This document shows positions 21,202 through 29,885 of a DNA stretch of 64,000 bases, in pieces. The notes beneath the pieces were generated by a model. The model did no database searches and was not told where the DNA came from. It worked only from the letters and a program-made list of their open reading frames with translations. Each line of letters starts with the position of its first letter. The stretch's first letter is position 1. The DNA is from Pseudomonas abietaniphila (GTDB lineage Bacteria; Pseudomonadota; Gammaproteobacteria; Pseudomonadales; Pseudomonadaceae): positions 992,001 through 1,056,000 of the forward strand of contig NZ_CP155619.1 in NCBI RefSeq assembly GCF_039697315.1, written 5' to 3'. The translations under genes and the position numbers were made by a program.

Positions 21202-21852
21202 ATTAATAAGAAACTTGCAATACCTTTTATCCCGGTTGCCGCACCGGACGGCCTGATTTCTCTTGCAGACTCTCAAGACGACATTACTGTTCTTCTTGAA
21301 GTTTGGCTCTCCTCCGACCCGGGGGACACGTATCAACTAATGCTTGACGGTAATCCGATAGGCCCGATTGAAGCACTTCCAGATCCTGTGCCTGAAGAAG
21401 GTTCAGAATTGATGCTTACGCTGGCTCGGGAGTATCTCGAGCATGACGGCATGTATAGGGTTGCCTACAAAGCCACTAATGTCATAGGCCAAGTCTCGGC
21501 AACCTCTGAGTCCGTCCCAATTCGAATTGACCGCACCGCTCCAGGTGCAGCACTTCTTGCGGCAATGGTGTTTCCATCTGAGCCGTTCGGCGATGAAGTG
21601 ACTGGCCTGGTCCCCGGCTACGCCGGCATGGAGCAAGGCGACGTCATCCAGACCTTGTGCAACAAAACCCCAGGCCCGATCCATCTCGTCCATGCCGATG
21701 AGCTCTCCCTGCGACCGATCGAGATCACCTTTAAGCGTGAATTTTTGCAAAGCGTCGGGAGCGAAAACGTCACGATCGAGTACTTCGTGACCGACCGGGC
21801 GGGCAACGAGTCGATCATTTCCCTGCCTGTTAAGCTTTTTCTGCAATTGTAA
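21202..21852 (+). CDS. Short member of the tandem-module protein family
   Basis: About 216 residues. It aligns with the first two modules of the proteins at 25919 and 27966: module 1 holds YQLMLDGNPIG, PVPIRIDRTAPG-like joint and YKATNVIGQ; module 2 ends VTIEYFVTDRAGNESIISLP. It stops after module 2, so it is either a short paralogue or a truncated one. The frame opens at 21181 after a stop, but no ATG, GTG or TTG lies where the family start should be; the ribosome site AAAGGA (21187) is followed by ATA ATT AAT AAG. I place the start at ATT 21202 (rare but known, as in infC); the first ATG (21340) would delete half of module 1. No signal peptide. Function unknown. Confidence 0.6.
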   Translation: MNKKLAIPFIPVAAPDGLISLADSQDDITVLLEVWLSSDPGDTYQLMLDGNPIGPIEALPDPVPEEGSELMLTLAREYLEHDGMYRVAYKATNVIGQVSATSESVPIRIDRTAPGAALLAAMVFPSEPFGDEVTGLVPGYAGMEQGDVIQTLCNKTPGPIHLVHADELSLRPIEITFKREFLQSVGSENVTIEYFVTDRAGNESIISLPVKLFLQL

Positions 21853-22272
21853 CGGATTATTTTCACGATCCATCCGGATATCTGACGAGAAAGCCTCCAC
21901 GCATTTGCGTGGAGGTCCGATCCTTTCAGAAAAAATCGGCGCGCGGTTACAATTTTCTTCAGCACTTTTACTTCCTCATTCCCTACAAGTTTGTCGGAAG
22001 TTTCCGAGAGGCAGCAGATTTTTTGTGACGCGTGTATATAAATAAATATTTTTAACCTCAATAAATCGGCAAAAAATGGCGGAAAACACATTTCCAGGCA
22101 ATGTTCAATAACCTTTTTACACTTTAAAAGTCATGTAAAACCTCTGCATTTGAAGCGATTGACAGTAATTATTTTGCAACTGAACATATGCGGAAAGCGG
22201 ACGGGTCTACACACCCCGTTGATAGACCCGAGCTTTTAAACATCATCACAGCCCGCTAACCAAGGAGTTTCC
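21853..22272. other. AT-rich spacer between modular genes
   Basis: No gene. It holds a hairpin 21894-21915 (CCTCCACGCA / TGCGTGGAGG) that may end the upstream transcript, a GGAAGTTTCCGA segment near 21996 that also occurs near 20976 upstream of the first gene, a TTGACA at 22159, and an inverted repeat CGGGTCTA / TAGACCCG around 22202-22230. Confidence 0.5.
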
Positions 22273-22926
22273 ATGGAAGATGAAATGGACATCCCGCCAC
22301 CCGTTGAATCACAAGCAAATACACCCGACAGCGATAAGGAGTCTAAGGAAAATCCAGTAATGGGAAACAGTGACGAACCGAAACAGCGGGCAGGTTATAC
22401 GCCTTCGATTCCGCACTTTGAAGAGTTTCAGGCGGTGCCCTCTGCGGACGTCATTGCAAACGAAACCGCGATCATTTTTGAACACTATCTGCGCAGTGTC
22501 CCCAGCTTTCCCTGGCAGCCCCATGAAGCAACCATGGACGCCACGCCGGTGTTCGCAGCCCCGACACTCGTCAACAACAAGAGCGGCGTCGTGACCCGGG
22601 AGCAGCTCATCGATGGCATTTTCATCGAGGTTCCCCGTTCACCCAAGCTTTGGGCAGGTGATCAATTGAAGATGCGCTGGGGTTACAACACCTTCCTCAC
22701 CACGGTCGGCGAGACCAAGGGCCGTAACGGGCCGCGCTTGACGCAGTACCTGGCCCATGCGGCGCTGGCGGACTACAAGAACGGCTTTGTCGAGGTCAGC
22801 TACGAAGTCGTTCGTCGCTCGCGTCTGGTGGGCGTTTCCGAAGTGCTGACCGTCGTTTTGAAGGGCAGTGCCAAACGGCGATCAAGTCGCAACCGCGTCC
22901 TTCGTCGAGGCAATCCGCACCCTTGA
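22273..22926 (+). CDS. Single-module protein of the same family
   Basis: A 217-residue protein. The first 80 residues are acidic and low-complexity (Pro, Ser, Glu, Asp), with no signal peptide. Residues about 95-198 match one family module: VVTREQLIDGIFIEVP, then GDQLKMRWGYN, then the closing FVEVSYEVVRRSRLVGVSE. The last 20 residues are strikingly basic (KRRSSRNRVLRR), unlike the family, and the +1 frame there reads a more ordinary acidic tail ending at a stop a few bases later, so a recent frameshift is possible. The ATG follows AAGGAG by 5 bases. Function unknown. Confidence 0.68.
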   Translation: MEDEMDIPPPVESQANTPDSDKESKENPVMGNSDEPKQRAGYTPSIPHFEEFQAVPSADVIANETAIIFEHYLRSVPSFPWQPHEATMDATPVFAAPTLVNNKSGVVTREQLIDGIFIEVPRSPKLWAGDQLKMRWGYNTFLTTVGETKGRNGPRLTQYLAHAALADYKNGFVEVSYEVVRRSRLVGVSEVLTVVLKGSAKRRSSRNRVLRRGNPHP

Positions 22927-22960
22927 TGGGTGCTGACCGGAACGGCTGACGCCGGGCATG

Positions 22961-22993
22961 AAAAAGCCCCGGTTACAGCGATGTAACCGGGGC
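22961..22993 (-). terminator. Terminator of the autotransporter gene
   Basis: A 12-bp stem GCCCCGGTTACA / TGTAACCGGGGC with a GCGA loop; read on the minus strand it is followed by TTTTT. It lies between the convergent ends of the single-module gene and the autotransporter gene and may serve both. Confidence 0.88.
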
Positions 22994-23046
22994 GCTTACA
23001 ACAAAAACAACAGACGCATCAGATCAGACGATCGAATGCCCGACGA

Positions 23047-25326
23047 TCAGAACGCAAGGCGTAAACCGACGTTTGCGCCCCACGGCTGCTCGACATGCTC
23101 GCCCTTCATGTAATCGAAGTCGGCATGCACCTGCAGGCGTTCAGACAACGCTACCGAAACACCGGCTCCCAGCTCAGCCCGGGAACCGAACAGGTCGTTA
23201 TCGAAACGCTGATCGTTGACGCTCACGTCATTGCTACGGGAAAACTCATGAGCCAAAGCCACACGCACATAGGGTTGAACCACACCACCGTCCTTGAGCG
23301 CAAACTGACGCCCTACGGTGCTACCCACTTTACCCAGTACCGATTGAGTCTGGCTGGTCCTGGCCTGCAGGCCATTGTCCAGCGTGTAGCTGTCGCCCTC
23401 GATCCAAACGCTCGACAACTGCGCATAAGGCGCCACGAAGTAATCGTCAGGCAGCTTGATGTGCTTGCCGAACTCTACAGAGCCGCCTACCGCCTTGTTG
23501 CTGTAGTCGCCTTTGGCCTTGCTGCCACCGCTCATCGCCACCTTGGACGCGTTGTGAAATTGGTTCAGCTTCAACACGCCGTCCACGTAGTAACCCTCGT
23601 CCGACAGCCAGGTGCCATAAGCGCCGACGTAGTAGCTGTCCACCTCCCCCGAGGTGCCACGGCTCATGTCCAGATCGGATTTGCTGTAACCCCCCATCAA
23701 CCCCACCAACAGATGCCCGTCGTTGACCGGAATCGGCGCATCCGCACCGAACGACAGCCCTTGCTGCTTCTGCTGATAATCCACGCCCGCATCCAGCGAC
23801 GCGTTGAAGCGGTTACCGTAACTGCGAATCCAGCCACCACCCTGCTCCTGACCACGCACCTCACCCATGCGGCTGCGCAAGGTGGTCAATTCACTGTTCC
23901 AGATGGTCGGCCCTGCGCTGAACAACGCCAACGCACTCTGCGTCGACGGGCTGACGATCTTGCCGGAGCCGACGATGAACCAGTCGTTGCCTTGCTGCTC
24001 CAGCGCGTAGGAGTAGACGCCGAGGTCGGCACGGCCACGGTCACCCGCCAACTCGAAAACCGCGTTACCGCTCTCTGTATGAATGATTCGCAGCGCGTCG
24101 AACTCCGCAGGCACGACCTCTGCGCCGGTATTCTCGACGTTAACGTGGTGAAAGCCGGTGGCCTGTCCAGTGACGTTCAGCATGTCGCCCGTGGCGTTGT
24201 CCAGGTTGATGCGCATGTCGAATACACCGCGGCCAGACAACTCGCCCACCGTAAGGGTATTGAAGGCGTCACCGCGGAAGCTGACACGGCCAGCCCCCAT
24301 CTTCAGCGTCGGCACCTGGTTATCGGCCAGCAACTTCCAGCGCGCATCGGAGTTGATGGTCATGCTGTTGACGTTGGTCACATTCCCGCTCAATCGCGCG
24401 TCGTTTTGCAATACGACATCAAGACGAGCGCCCTCTGCAGCCAGCAGATCGCCCTTGAGGCGGCTGTCGTCGACGATCAGGTCAAGCTGACCCTTATCCT
24501 TGACCTCCACCAGATTGCCATTGCCAGCCACCAGTTCGGTGTTGTTTTGCAGCGTGATAGTGGCAACGGCGGGCGAAGTAGCATTGTCAAAAAGCTCTAT
24601 CGCGGGCCCGAAGTGCCCCACCACCATGGAGTGATCGATCATCACGACGTCTGGGGGGGGGGGAAGATTGCCGGAACCAGGTATTGGACCAGAGGTGGTG
24701 ACCGTCAGCCCCACCCGTTCACCCTCGATAAGGCTGTTATTTTCGATAGTGAGATTCGAACCACCGGTCTGCACGCCTACCCCGGGCCCGCCAGCACCCC
24801 CTACGCCAAGCACGTGGGTAGCGGTCAAAACGGCGTCGCTTCTCGCCATTTTTATCGCGTTACCAACGCCCGATACGAAACTGTTGTTCAGATTCATCGC
24901 ATTGCTCGACTCGCCAGCAGCAACGAGGTCTATCGCCGTCTTGGTATCGCTCCATACAATCGCATCGGTCGCATTCAGCGTACCGGCGCTCACCAAAATG
25001 GCGGCCGATATGCTGGGGGCATCGATCGTTTGCTCGACTACGCCCCCTGTGATATTTACGAGCCCATCAAAAAAACCCGCTTGAATGTTGTTGATCACCC
25101 CTCCCTCAAGCAGGTTCAGCGTAGCGCCCCGGTTCAGCAGATACTCCAGGCCTGTGGCCTGATCAACGGTTTCGACGGCCCCCGCCGGAATAGTTATGGC
25201 GCCCGGCAATAACCTGAGAGGTTGCTCCTGTGCCACGCTCTGTATTGTGATCGACATGCCACATAACACCCCCAAAAGTTGCCAATGGGTGCCTGCGCCC
25301 TGAAATACACTGCATTTATCGTTCAC
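23047..25326 (-). CDS. Classical (type Va) autotransporter with pertactin-like passenger
   Basis: About 759 residues. A hydrophobic N-terminal segment (LLGVLCGMSITIQSVAQE) looks like a signal peptide ending at SVAQ-E. The passenger (about 40-480) is rich in short Asn/Gly/Val repeats (VINNIQAGFFDGLVNITGG; LTIENNSLIEGERVGL), as in right-handed beta helices. The C-terminal 270 residues, from GGGWIRSYGNRFNASLD, form the 12-strand barrel and end in the diagnostic terminal Phe (LRLAF). It should be exported through the outer membrane as an adhesin. The GTG start has GAAGGG upstream; a TTG 60 bases earlier would add a basic CRSFKRRAYS segment as in extended signal peptides, so the start is uncertain. 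An 11-C tract interrupts the passenger (24653-24663). Confidence 0.88.
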   Translation of the reverse strand: MNDKCSVFQGAGTHWQLLGVLCGMSITIQSVAQEQPLRLLPGAITIPAGAVETVDQATGLEYLLNRGATLNLLEGGVINNIQAGFFDGLVNITGGVVEQTIDAPSISAAILVSAGTLNATDAIVWSDTKTAIDLVAAGESSNAMNLNNSFVSGVGNAIKMARSDAVLTATHVLGVGGAGGPGVGVQTGGSNLTIENNSLIEGERVGLTVTTSGPIPGSGNLPPPPDVVMIDHSMVVGHFGPAIELFDNATSPAVATITLQNNTELVAGNGNLVEVKDKGQLDLIVDDSRLKGDLLAAEGARLDVVLQNDARLSGNVTNVNSMTINSDARWKLLADNQVPTLKMGAGRVSFRGDAFNTLTVGELSGRGVFDMRINLDNATGDMLNVTGQATGFHHVNVENTGAEVVPAEFDALRIIHTESGNAVFELAGDRGRADLGVYSYALEQQGNDWFIVGSGKIVSPSTQSALALFSAGPTIWNSELTTLRSRMGEVRGQEQGGGWIRSYGNRFNASLDAGVDYQQKQQGLSFGADAPIPVNDGHLLVGLMGGYSKSDLDMSRGTSGEVDSYYVGAYGTWLSDEGYYVDGVLKLNQFHNASKVAMSGGSKAKGDYSNKAVGGSVEFGKHIKLPDDYFVAPYAQLSSVWIEGDSYTLDNGLQARTSQTQSVLGKVGSTVGRQFALKDGGVVQPYVRVALAHEFSRSNDVSVNDQRFDNDLFGSRAELGAGVSVALSERLQVHADFDYMKGEHVEQPWGANVGLRLAF
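24653..24663 (-). repeat. 11-base C homopolymer inside the autotransporter coding sequence
   Basis: Eleven consecutive G on the plus strand (C on the coding strand), encoding the Pro4 of LPPPPDVV in the passenger. One-base slippage would shift the frame and abolish the barrel. In the present sequence the frame is open (phase ON). Confidence 0.9.
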
Positions 25327-25739
25327 GCTATACGCCCTTCTTTTAAAAGAACGACAGATTGCGACAGAGAGACTTTCTTCCAGCAATTAAAATGGATATA
25401 GGACAGCGTTACTCACTCCCAAATGAGTGTCATACCTTTCCTACGGAAAAAACGCTTATTGTGATGTTTTGTACAAACAAACAAGACGACTGCCCGGATG
25501 TTCAGAACGCAGGGGTGAGCTACCTCATTTCGACCAACGCTTGATTAAGTGACCGAGCCAAGACCCATTGAGTGACAATTACTCCTCAGATGAAAAAAAG
25601 ACCTTTAACTATGCGCGTTAGCTTCCAGCAATTGCCCTAAATCAGAAAAGCCACTCGCAACTGACTTGAGCCAGATCATTCGTGAGTCCGTATTTTTACT
25701 CCAAATAAAAACTGCCCCCCTATATTTGCACGCCCACCA

Positions 25740-25768
25740 TTGACAACCCGACGAAACCGCTATTAGTT
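25740..25768 (+). promoter_or_regulatory. Shared upstream motif, copy 2 (TTGACA-N17-TTAGTT)
   Basis: The same boxes and spacing as at 21036 and 27785; GCTA immediately precedes TTAGTT as in copy 1. It lies 150 bases before the ATG of the 25919 gene. Confidence 0.6.
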
Positions 25769-25771
25769 AAG

Positions 25772-25851
25772 AAGTGCCACTCACATACCGCGCGTTTTAC
25801 GCGTGAATGAAGCCTGCTGTTAATGACGCGTCAATACGCAGGAAGGCACTT
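25772..25851 (+). promoter_or_regulatory. Possible structured 5' leader
   Basis: Outer pairing AAGTGCC (25772) with GGCACTT (25845), and inside it two hairpins: CGCG-TTTTA-CGCG near 25790-25803 and CCTGC/GCAGG (25813/25838) closing over the palindrome TGACGCGTCA. The three helices would form a three-way junction in the leader, but this was assembled by eye. Confidence 0.3.
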
Positions 25852-25918
25852 GTATCTGTGAAGACGAAGCAACAATAAAAAACCATAACCTGCATCATCC
25901 AACAAGAGGCCAAAGCAT

Positions 25919-27733
25919 ATGTTGAAACCACCACTCATCCCTCAAGCCGACCCGGTAGATGGACTATTGACCCTGGAGGCCCTGCAACAGCCGATCATCA
26001 TCAATCTGGTGGCATGGGCACAGGCCTTGCCTGGCCATTCTTATCAACTGGTTTGGAACGGTAGAGAGGCGGGTGAGAAAAAATACATTCGCGATGAACG
26101 TCCCGGCGATCCGTTGACGCTGGTCATTCCTGCAAGCCTGCTGGAGGAAGAGGGCACCTATGCCGTTGGTTACGTACCCAAGAACGAACCGGGTGGACAA
26201 ACCGCCTACTCACCCGTATCCCCGTTGATCGTCGACCGCACCCCACCCGGTGGTGATCTGCTGGCGCCGCTGTTGTTCGAGGCCCACCAGCAGCCGTTGA
26301 CCGAAGAGGCCCTGGCGCTGGCGGGCGATGTGCTGACCGCCCGGCTGCCCAGTTACTTCGACGCCAAATGGGGCGATGTGGTGCGCACCTACTGGGGCGA
26401 GCAGCCAGGGCCGGAACGCACCCTCAAGGCGGATGAACTGGGCGGCGGCAACATCGTGTTCAGCTTCACGCGGGATTTTCTAGAGCAATTGAAAGACGGC
26501 GAGGTCGTCGTGACCTACACCGTCACCGACCGCGCGGGTAATCTCTCCAGGGTGTCGGAACCGGCGCTGCTGAGCCTGCAACTGCGTAACCTGCCGCAGG
26601 CGTTGTTGGCGCCTGAGGTGCCTTCCGCCACCGACGGCTTGCTGGACCACAACGACGCTCGCCATGGTGTACGGGTGGATATTCCCCGTTATGACAATGT
26701 GCAGCAGGGCGATGAGGTCGTGCTGCACTGGGGCAAGGTGACGCTGCACGGCCAGTTGCTGAACGACACCTCCGTTTTACAGCCGATGATTCTGTCGTGG
26801 CATGTGCCCTACGCCACGGTGCAGGCCGCCGGAGACGGGCTCGTTGAGGTCCGGTATGAGGTGTACCGCAATGGCGTGTTGGGCGGCACCTCTCCCGCTG
26901 CGCAGGTGAATGTCTTCGTCACCTTGCCCGGCCCACAAGACCCGACACCCGCCACCTTGATCAACGAGCAACTGGCAGCGCCTACGGTGCGAGGTAGAAG
27001 CGAGCAGGCCAACCGTGAGCACAACGTTCTTGATCAAGACGATTACCGCCTCGACGCGGATGTGATCGTTCCTTGGCAAACGGGCTTCAAGGCGTTTGAT
27101 CAGATCGCGTTGTTCTGGGGAACATGGCCACTCCCGGTTATGCGGACACTTGATCAAAACGATGTCGATGCCGGTGCCGACCTGGTGATCTGCCTGCCCA
27201 ACAAGCTGATTGTCGGTGAAGGCCCCGGCCGTGCGATTCCTTTGCATTACACCGTCACCCGAGCGGACAACCCCAACACTTCATACTCTTCGACGCAACC
27301 TGTGCGGGTGGTGAACCAGGCGCAATTACCTGGTGGTGAGTGCGGGTTGGCCGGTGCCGTATTCGTGGACGCCGACACTACCCATACGTTGCGACTGCCT
27401 GCGGTGACAGAAGGCACTTCATTATGGGTCAAACCTTATCGCAACCTGAGTGTTGGGGATCTTATAGAAGTGTCTCTGAAAGGGTATGACGCGTTTATTG
27501 ACGGGCAACTGATTGAGGCCACAGAGATGAACATGTCCGCAACGGTCGATGAACACACCCACCTCAATGAGGTGCTATTTAAAATCCCATCCACACTGCT
27601 CGATCATTTTACCGTCGGGCGAATTGAAGCGCGCTACCAGATTAAGAACGACTATGGCGGCGCCTGGTCATTAAACAGCGACGTTTATATTGACAGACGC
27701 TCCATCACGCCACAGCCAGTTAAATCCGATTGA
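25919..27733 (+). CDS. Five-module protein of an unrecognised tandem-module family
   Basis: A 604-residue protein made of five modules of about 110-120 residues (roughly 10-107, 110-224, 228-340, 350-468, 475-594). Each shows GD-x-hydrophobic-x-x-x-W-G near its middle (QQGDEVVLHWG, AFDQIALFWG) and V-x-Y-x-V-T plus Gly/Asn near its end (VVTYTVTDRAGNLS; IPLHYTVTRADNPN), then a Leu-Pro-Gly linker. The pattern suggests beta-sandwich (Ig-like) folds. There is no signal peptide, membrane segment or catalytic motif. It is a tandem paralogue of the 27966 protein with near-identical N-terminal stretches (GHSYQLVWNG, GEKKYI, GGQTAYSP). The ATG follows AAGAGG. Function unknown; surface or secreted adhesin-like use is only a guess. 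Confidence 0.8.
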   Translation: MLKPPLIPQADPVDGLLTLEALQQPIIINLVAWAQALPGHSYQLVWNGREAGEKKYIRDERPGDPLTLVIPASLLEEEGTYAVGYVPKNEPGGQTAYSPVSPLIVDRTPPGGDLLAPLLFEAHQQPLTEEALALAGDVLTARLPSYFDAKWGDVVRTYWGEQPGPERTLKADELGGGNIVFSFTRDFLEQLKDGEVVVTYTVTDRAGNLSRVSEPALLSLQLRNLPQALLAPEVPSATDGLLDHNDARHGVRVDIPRYDNVQQGDEVVLHWGKVTLHGQLLNDTSVLQPMILSWHVPYATVQAAGDGLVEVRYEVYRNGVLGGTSPAAQVNVFVTLPGPQDPTPATLINEQLAAPTVRGRSEQANREHNVLDQDDYRLDADVIVPWQTGFKAFDQIALFWGTWPLPVMRTLDQNDVDAGADLVICLPNKLIVGEGPGRAIPLHYTVTRADNPNTSYSSTQPVRVVNQAQLPGGECGLAGAVFVDADTTHTLRLPAVTEGTSLWVKPYRNLSVGDLIEVSLKGYDAFIDGQLIEATEMNMSATVDEHTHLNEVLFKIPSTLLDHFTVGRIEARYQIKNDYGGAWSLNSDVYIDRRSITPQPVKSD

Positions 27734-27784
27734 AATATTTAGCAATCTAGACTCACTAAAATATAAATAACTACCACACGCCTA

Positions 27785-27813
27785 TTGACAAGCCACACCC
27801 ACTACAATTAGTT
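27785..27813 (+). promoter_or_regulatory. Shared upstream motif, copy 3 (TTGACA-N17-TTAGTT)
   Basis: The third instance, 152 bases before the ATG of the 27966 gene. The interior 17 bases differ from the other copies except for the trailing A before TTAGTT, so the boxes rather than the whole region are conserved. Confidence 0.6.
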
Positions 27814-27965
27814 GAACTGCATCCCGTATATAGCAACCTATTTAAACGTACGCGGATGACCTTAATTGCAATACCCACAGGCGCACCCTGCCCTGTTAAC
27901 TTAATAAAAAACTCGGCGGCCTTTTCAATCAAGGATCCCGGCTGCCTATTTAATGGAGAAGCACT

Positions 27966-29822
27966 ATGTGTGAATTAAATCATCAATCATTGGTTACCCG
28001 CCACGTTAACAACAGAGCGTTGCCGCAACCGAGCGTTCCCGTCGCCGACCCTGTGGACGGCCTGCTGACCCGTGAAGACCTGCAGCAACCGGTCACCATG
28101 GATCTGGTGGCATGGGGAGAGTCTTTGCCTGGCCATTCTTACCAATTGGTTTGGAACGGCGACCTGGTGGGTGAGAAAAAATACATTGCCGATGAAATCC
28201 CTGGCGATGCATTGACGTTGCCTATTCCGGCCACTTTGCTGGAAAACGAAGGGGTCCATGCGGCTGGCTACGTAGCCAAGAACGAACTGGGAGGACAAAC
28301 CGCCTACTCACCCACAATTCCGTTGATCGTCGATCTCACCGCGCCAGGCGGTGGCCTTCTGGCCCCCATGATCTTCCCGCCCGAAGCACAGGACGGCACG
28401 CTGACCTCGGACGAACTGACCGCCATGGGTGATGTGCTCACCGCCGAGGTTCCGGGCTATGCAGGCATGGACTGGGGCGACAAGATTGAGACCTTCTGGG
28501 GCAGCGTCCCAGGCCCACAGCATACGGTCACCCCGTCAGAAGTCACTCAGGACCGCGTGATGATTGGCTTCACGCGCGCGTTCCTCGAAAACCTCGGCGA
28601 TGTCAGAGAGCCAGTGAGCTACACCGTCACCGACCGAGCGGGAAATACGTCGATCCCATCGCTCCCGGAGACGTTTCAACTGTTTCTGACGGAAATTCCG
28701 AACGACTACCCCGCGCCTCTGTGTGCACAAGCTGACGACGGCCTGATCGATGACGCCGACGCTCGCGCCAAGGTGGCCGTAGACATTCCGCAATACCCCA
28801 ACCCTCAGGTAGGCGACAAGATCACGTTGTATTGGGGCAGCACCGCGCTCCCGGAAGTGCCTTTGCAGGCCGGCGATGAAACCTCGGATCCGGTTTTTAC
28901 CCTCAATGTACCCTACGCGCTGATCGCACAGGCTGGCGAGGGTAATGTCGAGTTGCAGTACGAAGTTCGCCGCAACGATGTGCTCGTGGGCGTATCGCTG
29001 TCGCTGCCTGTGACTGTGAACCTGACCTTGCCAGGGCCGGTGGACCCGGATCCGGAAACCCCGGAAAACGAAGCGTTGGCCCTGCCGATCATCCGCGGCA
29101 CCAGCAATAACCCCGACAATCAGGACAACGTCATCGACAAGGATGACTTTCTGCTGGATGCCGAAGCGGTCATTGGCTGGAAGGACGAATTTGCCATCGG
29201 CGACACCCTCAGCCTGTATTGGGGTTCGCAACGGACACCAGCCGTTTACACCTTGCGCTCGCCCGACATCGGTCTCGATCTGGTGCTGAGCGTTCCTAAC
29301 GCGTTGCTGACCGCCGAAGGCACGGGCGATGCGATTAAGGTGTATTACACCGTGACCCATGCCGGCAACCCGAATACGTCGAAGTCGGGCGCGCAAACGG
29401 TGGTCGTCACCTCCGAGGGCGATCTACCTGGCGGACCAGATGGCCTTGACGGTCCGGTGTTCACCAACGCCAACCAATTCAACGCGATCAGCCCGGTGAA
29501 CAGCCCTGACGGCACGCCGATCTTCATCCCGCCTTACGTCAATGCGGACAAGTATCCGCGCGTCAGCGTGGTCTTCCATGGGTACAACCGATCCAACGGC
29601 GACACGCCTGTACCTGGCGCCAGCATCGAGTTCACCCATCTGCTTGACGCCACGGAGCAAGCCCAAGGCTACACCTTCCGGGTTTCGGCCCAACAACTGA
29701 GCCTGATTTGTGAAGGTCGCGGCGAAGCCTACTACCGCGTAGAGGGCCCAGGTGGCGTGATGGTCAACTCGATCACCACCCAAGTGATCATCACCATGTC
29801 CATTCCAGGAGGGGGCTGCTGA
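27966..29822 (+). CDS. Five-module paralogue of the 25919 protein
   Basis: A 618-residue protein with the same five-module order as its upstream neighbour plus a 23-residue N-terminal extension (MCELNHQSLVTRHVNN...). Modules keep the signature GDKITLYWGS and VELQYEVRRNDVLVG (module 3), GDTLSLYWGS and VYYTVTHAGNPN (module 4). Module 5 diverges most and the chain ends IPGGGC. There is no signal peptide or transmembrane segment. The pair probably arose by tandem duplication that included the upstream motif. The ATG follows TGGAGAAG. It is probably co-transcribed with the 29886 gene 63 bases downstream. Function unknown. Confidence 0.8.
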   Translation: MCELNHQSLVTRHVNNRALPQPSVPVADPVDGLLTREDLQQPVTMDLVAWGESLPGHSYQLVWNGDLVGEKKYIADEIPGDALTLPIPATLLENEGVHAAGYVAKNELGGQTAYSPTIPLIVDLTAPGGGLLAPMIFPPEAQDGTLTSDELTAMGDVLTAEVPGYAGMDWGDKIETFWGSVPGPQHTVTPSEVTQDRVMIGFTRAFLENLGDVREPVSYTVTDRAGNTSIPSLPETFQLFLTEIPNDYPAPLCAQADDGLIDDADARAKVAVDIPQYPNPQVGDKITLYWGSTALPEVPLQAGDETSDPVFTLNVPYALIAQAGEGNVELQYEVRRNDVLVGVSLSLPVTVNLTLPGPVDPDPETPENEALALPIIRGTSNNPDNQDNVIDKDDFLLDAEAVIGWKDEFAIGDTLSLYWGSQRTPAVYTLRSPDIGLDLVLSVPNALLTAEGTGDAIKVYYTVTHAGNPNTSKSGAQTVVVTSEGDLPGGPDGLDGPVFTNANQFNAISPVNSPDGTPIFIPPYVNADKYPRVSVVFHGYNRSNGDTPVPGASIEFTHLLDATEQAQGYTFRVSAQQLSLICEGRGEAYYRVEGPGGVMVNSITTQVIITMSIPGGGC

Positions 29823-29853
29823 GCAGCCCCAACGGCGAGCCTCCGGGCTCGCC
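29812..29853 (+). other. Two adjacent GC-rich hairpins between the modular genes
   Basis: GGGGCTGCT/AGCAGCCCC (29812-29830, overlapping the stop codon) and GGCGAGCC-TCCG-GGCTCGCC (29834-29853). There is no T run, so they are more likely an mRNA-stabilising or partial attenuation element than a full terminator between 27966 and 29886 genes. Confidence 0.5.
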
Positions 29854-29885
29854 AACCAAAATACAAAAACAAGGAAGACCGAATT

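Larger units (their letters stand above)
25327..25918. other. Long AT-rich divergent intergenic region
   Basis: Upstream region of both the autotransporter (minus) and the 25919 gene (plus). No convincing gene. The right-hand third carries the shared TTGACA-N17-TTAGTT motif and inverted repeats that could fold in the leader of the 25919 gene. Base composition is clearly more AT-rich than the core genes. Confidence 0.55.
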
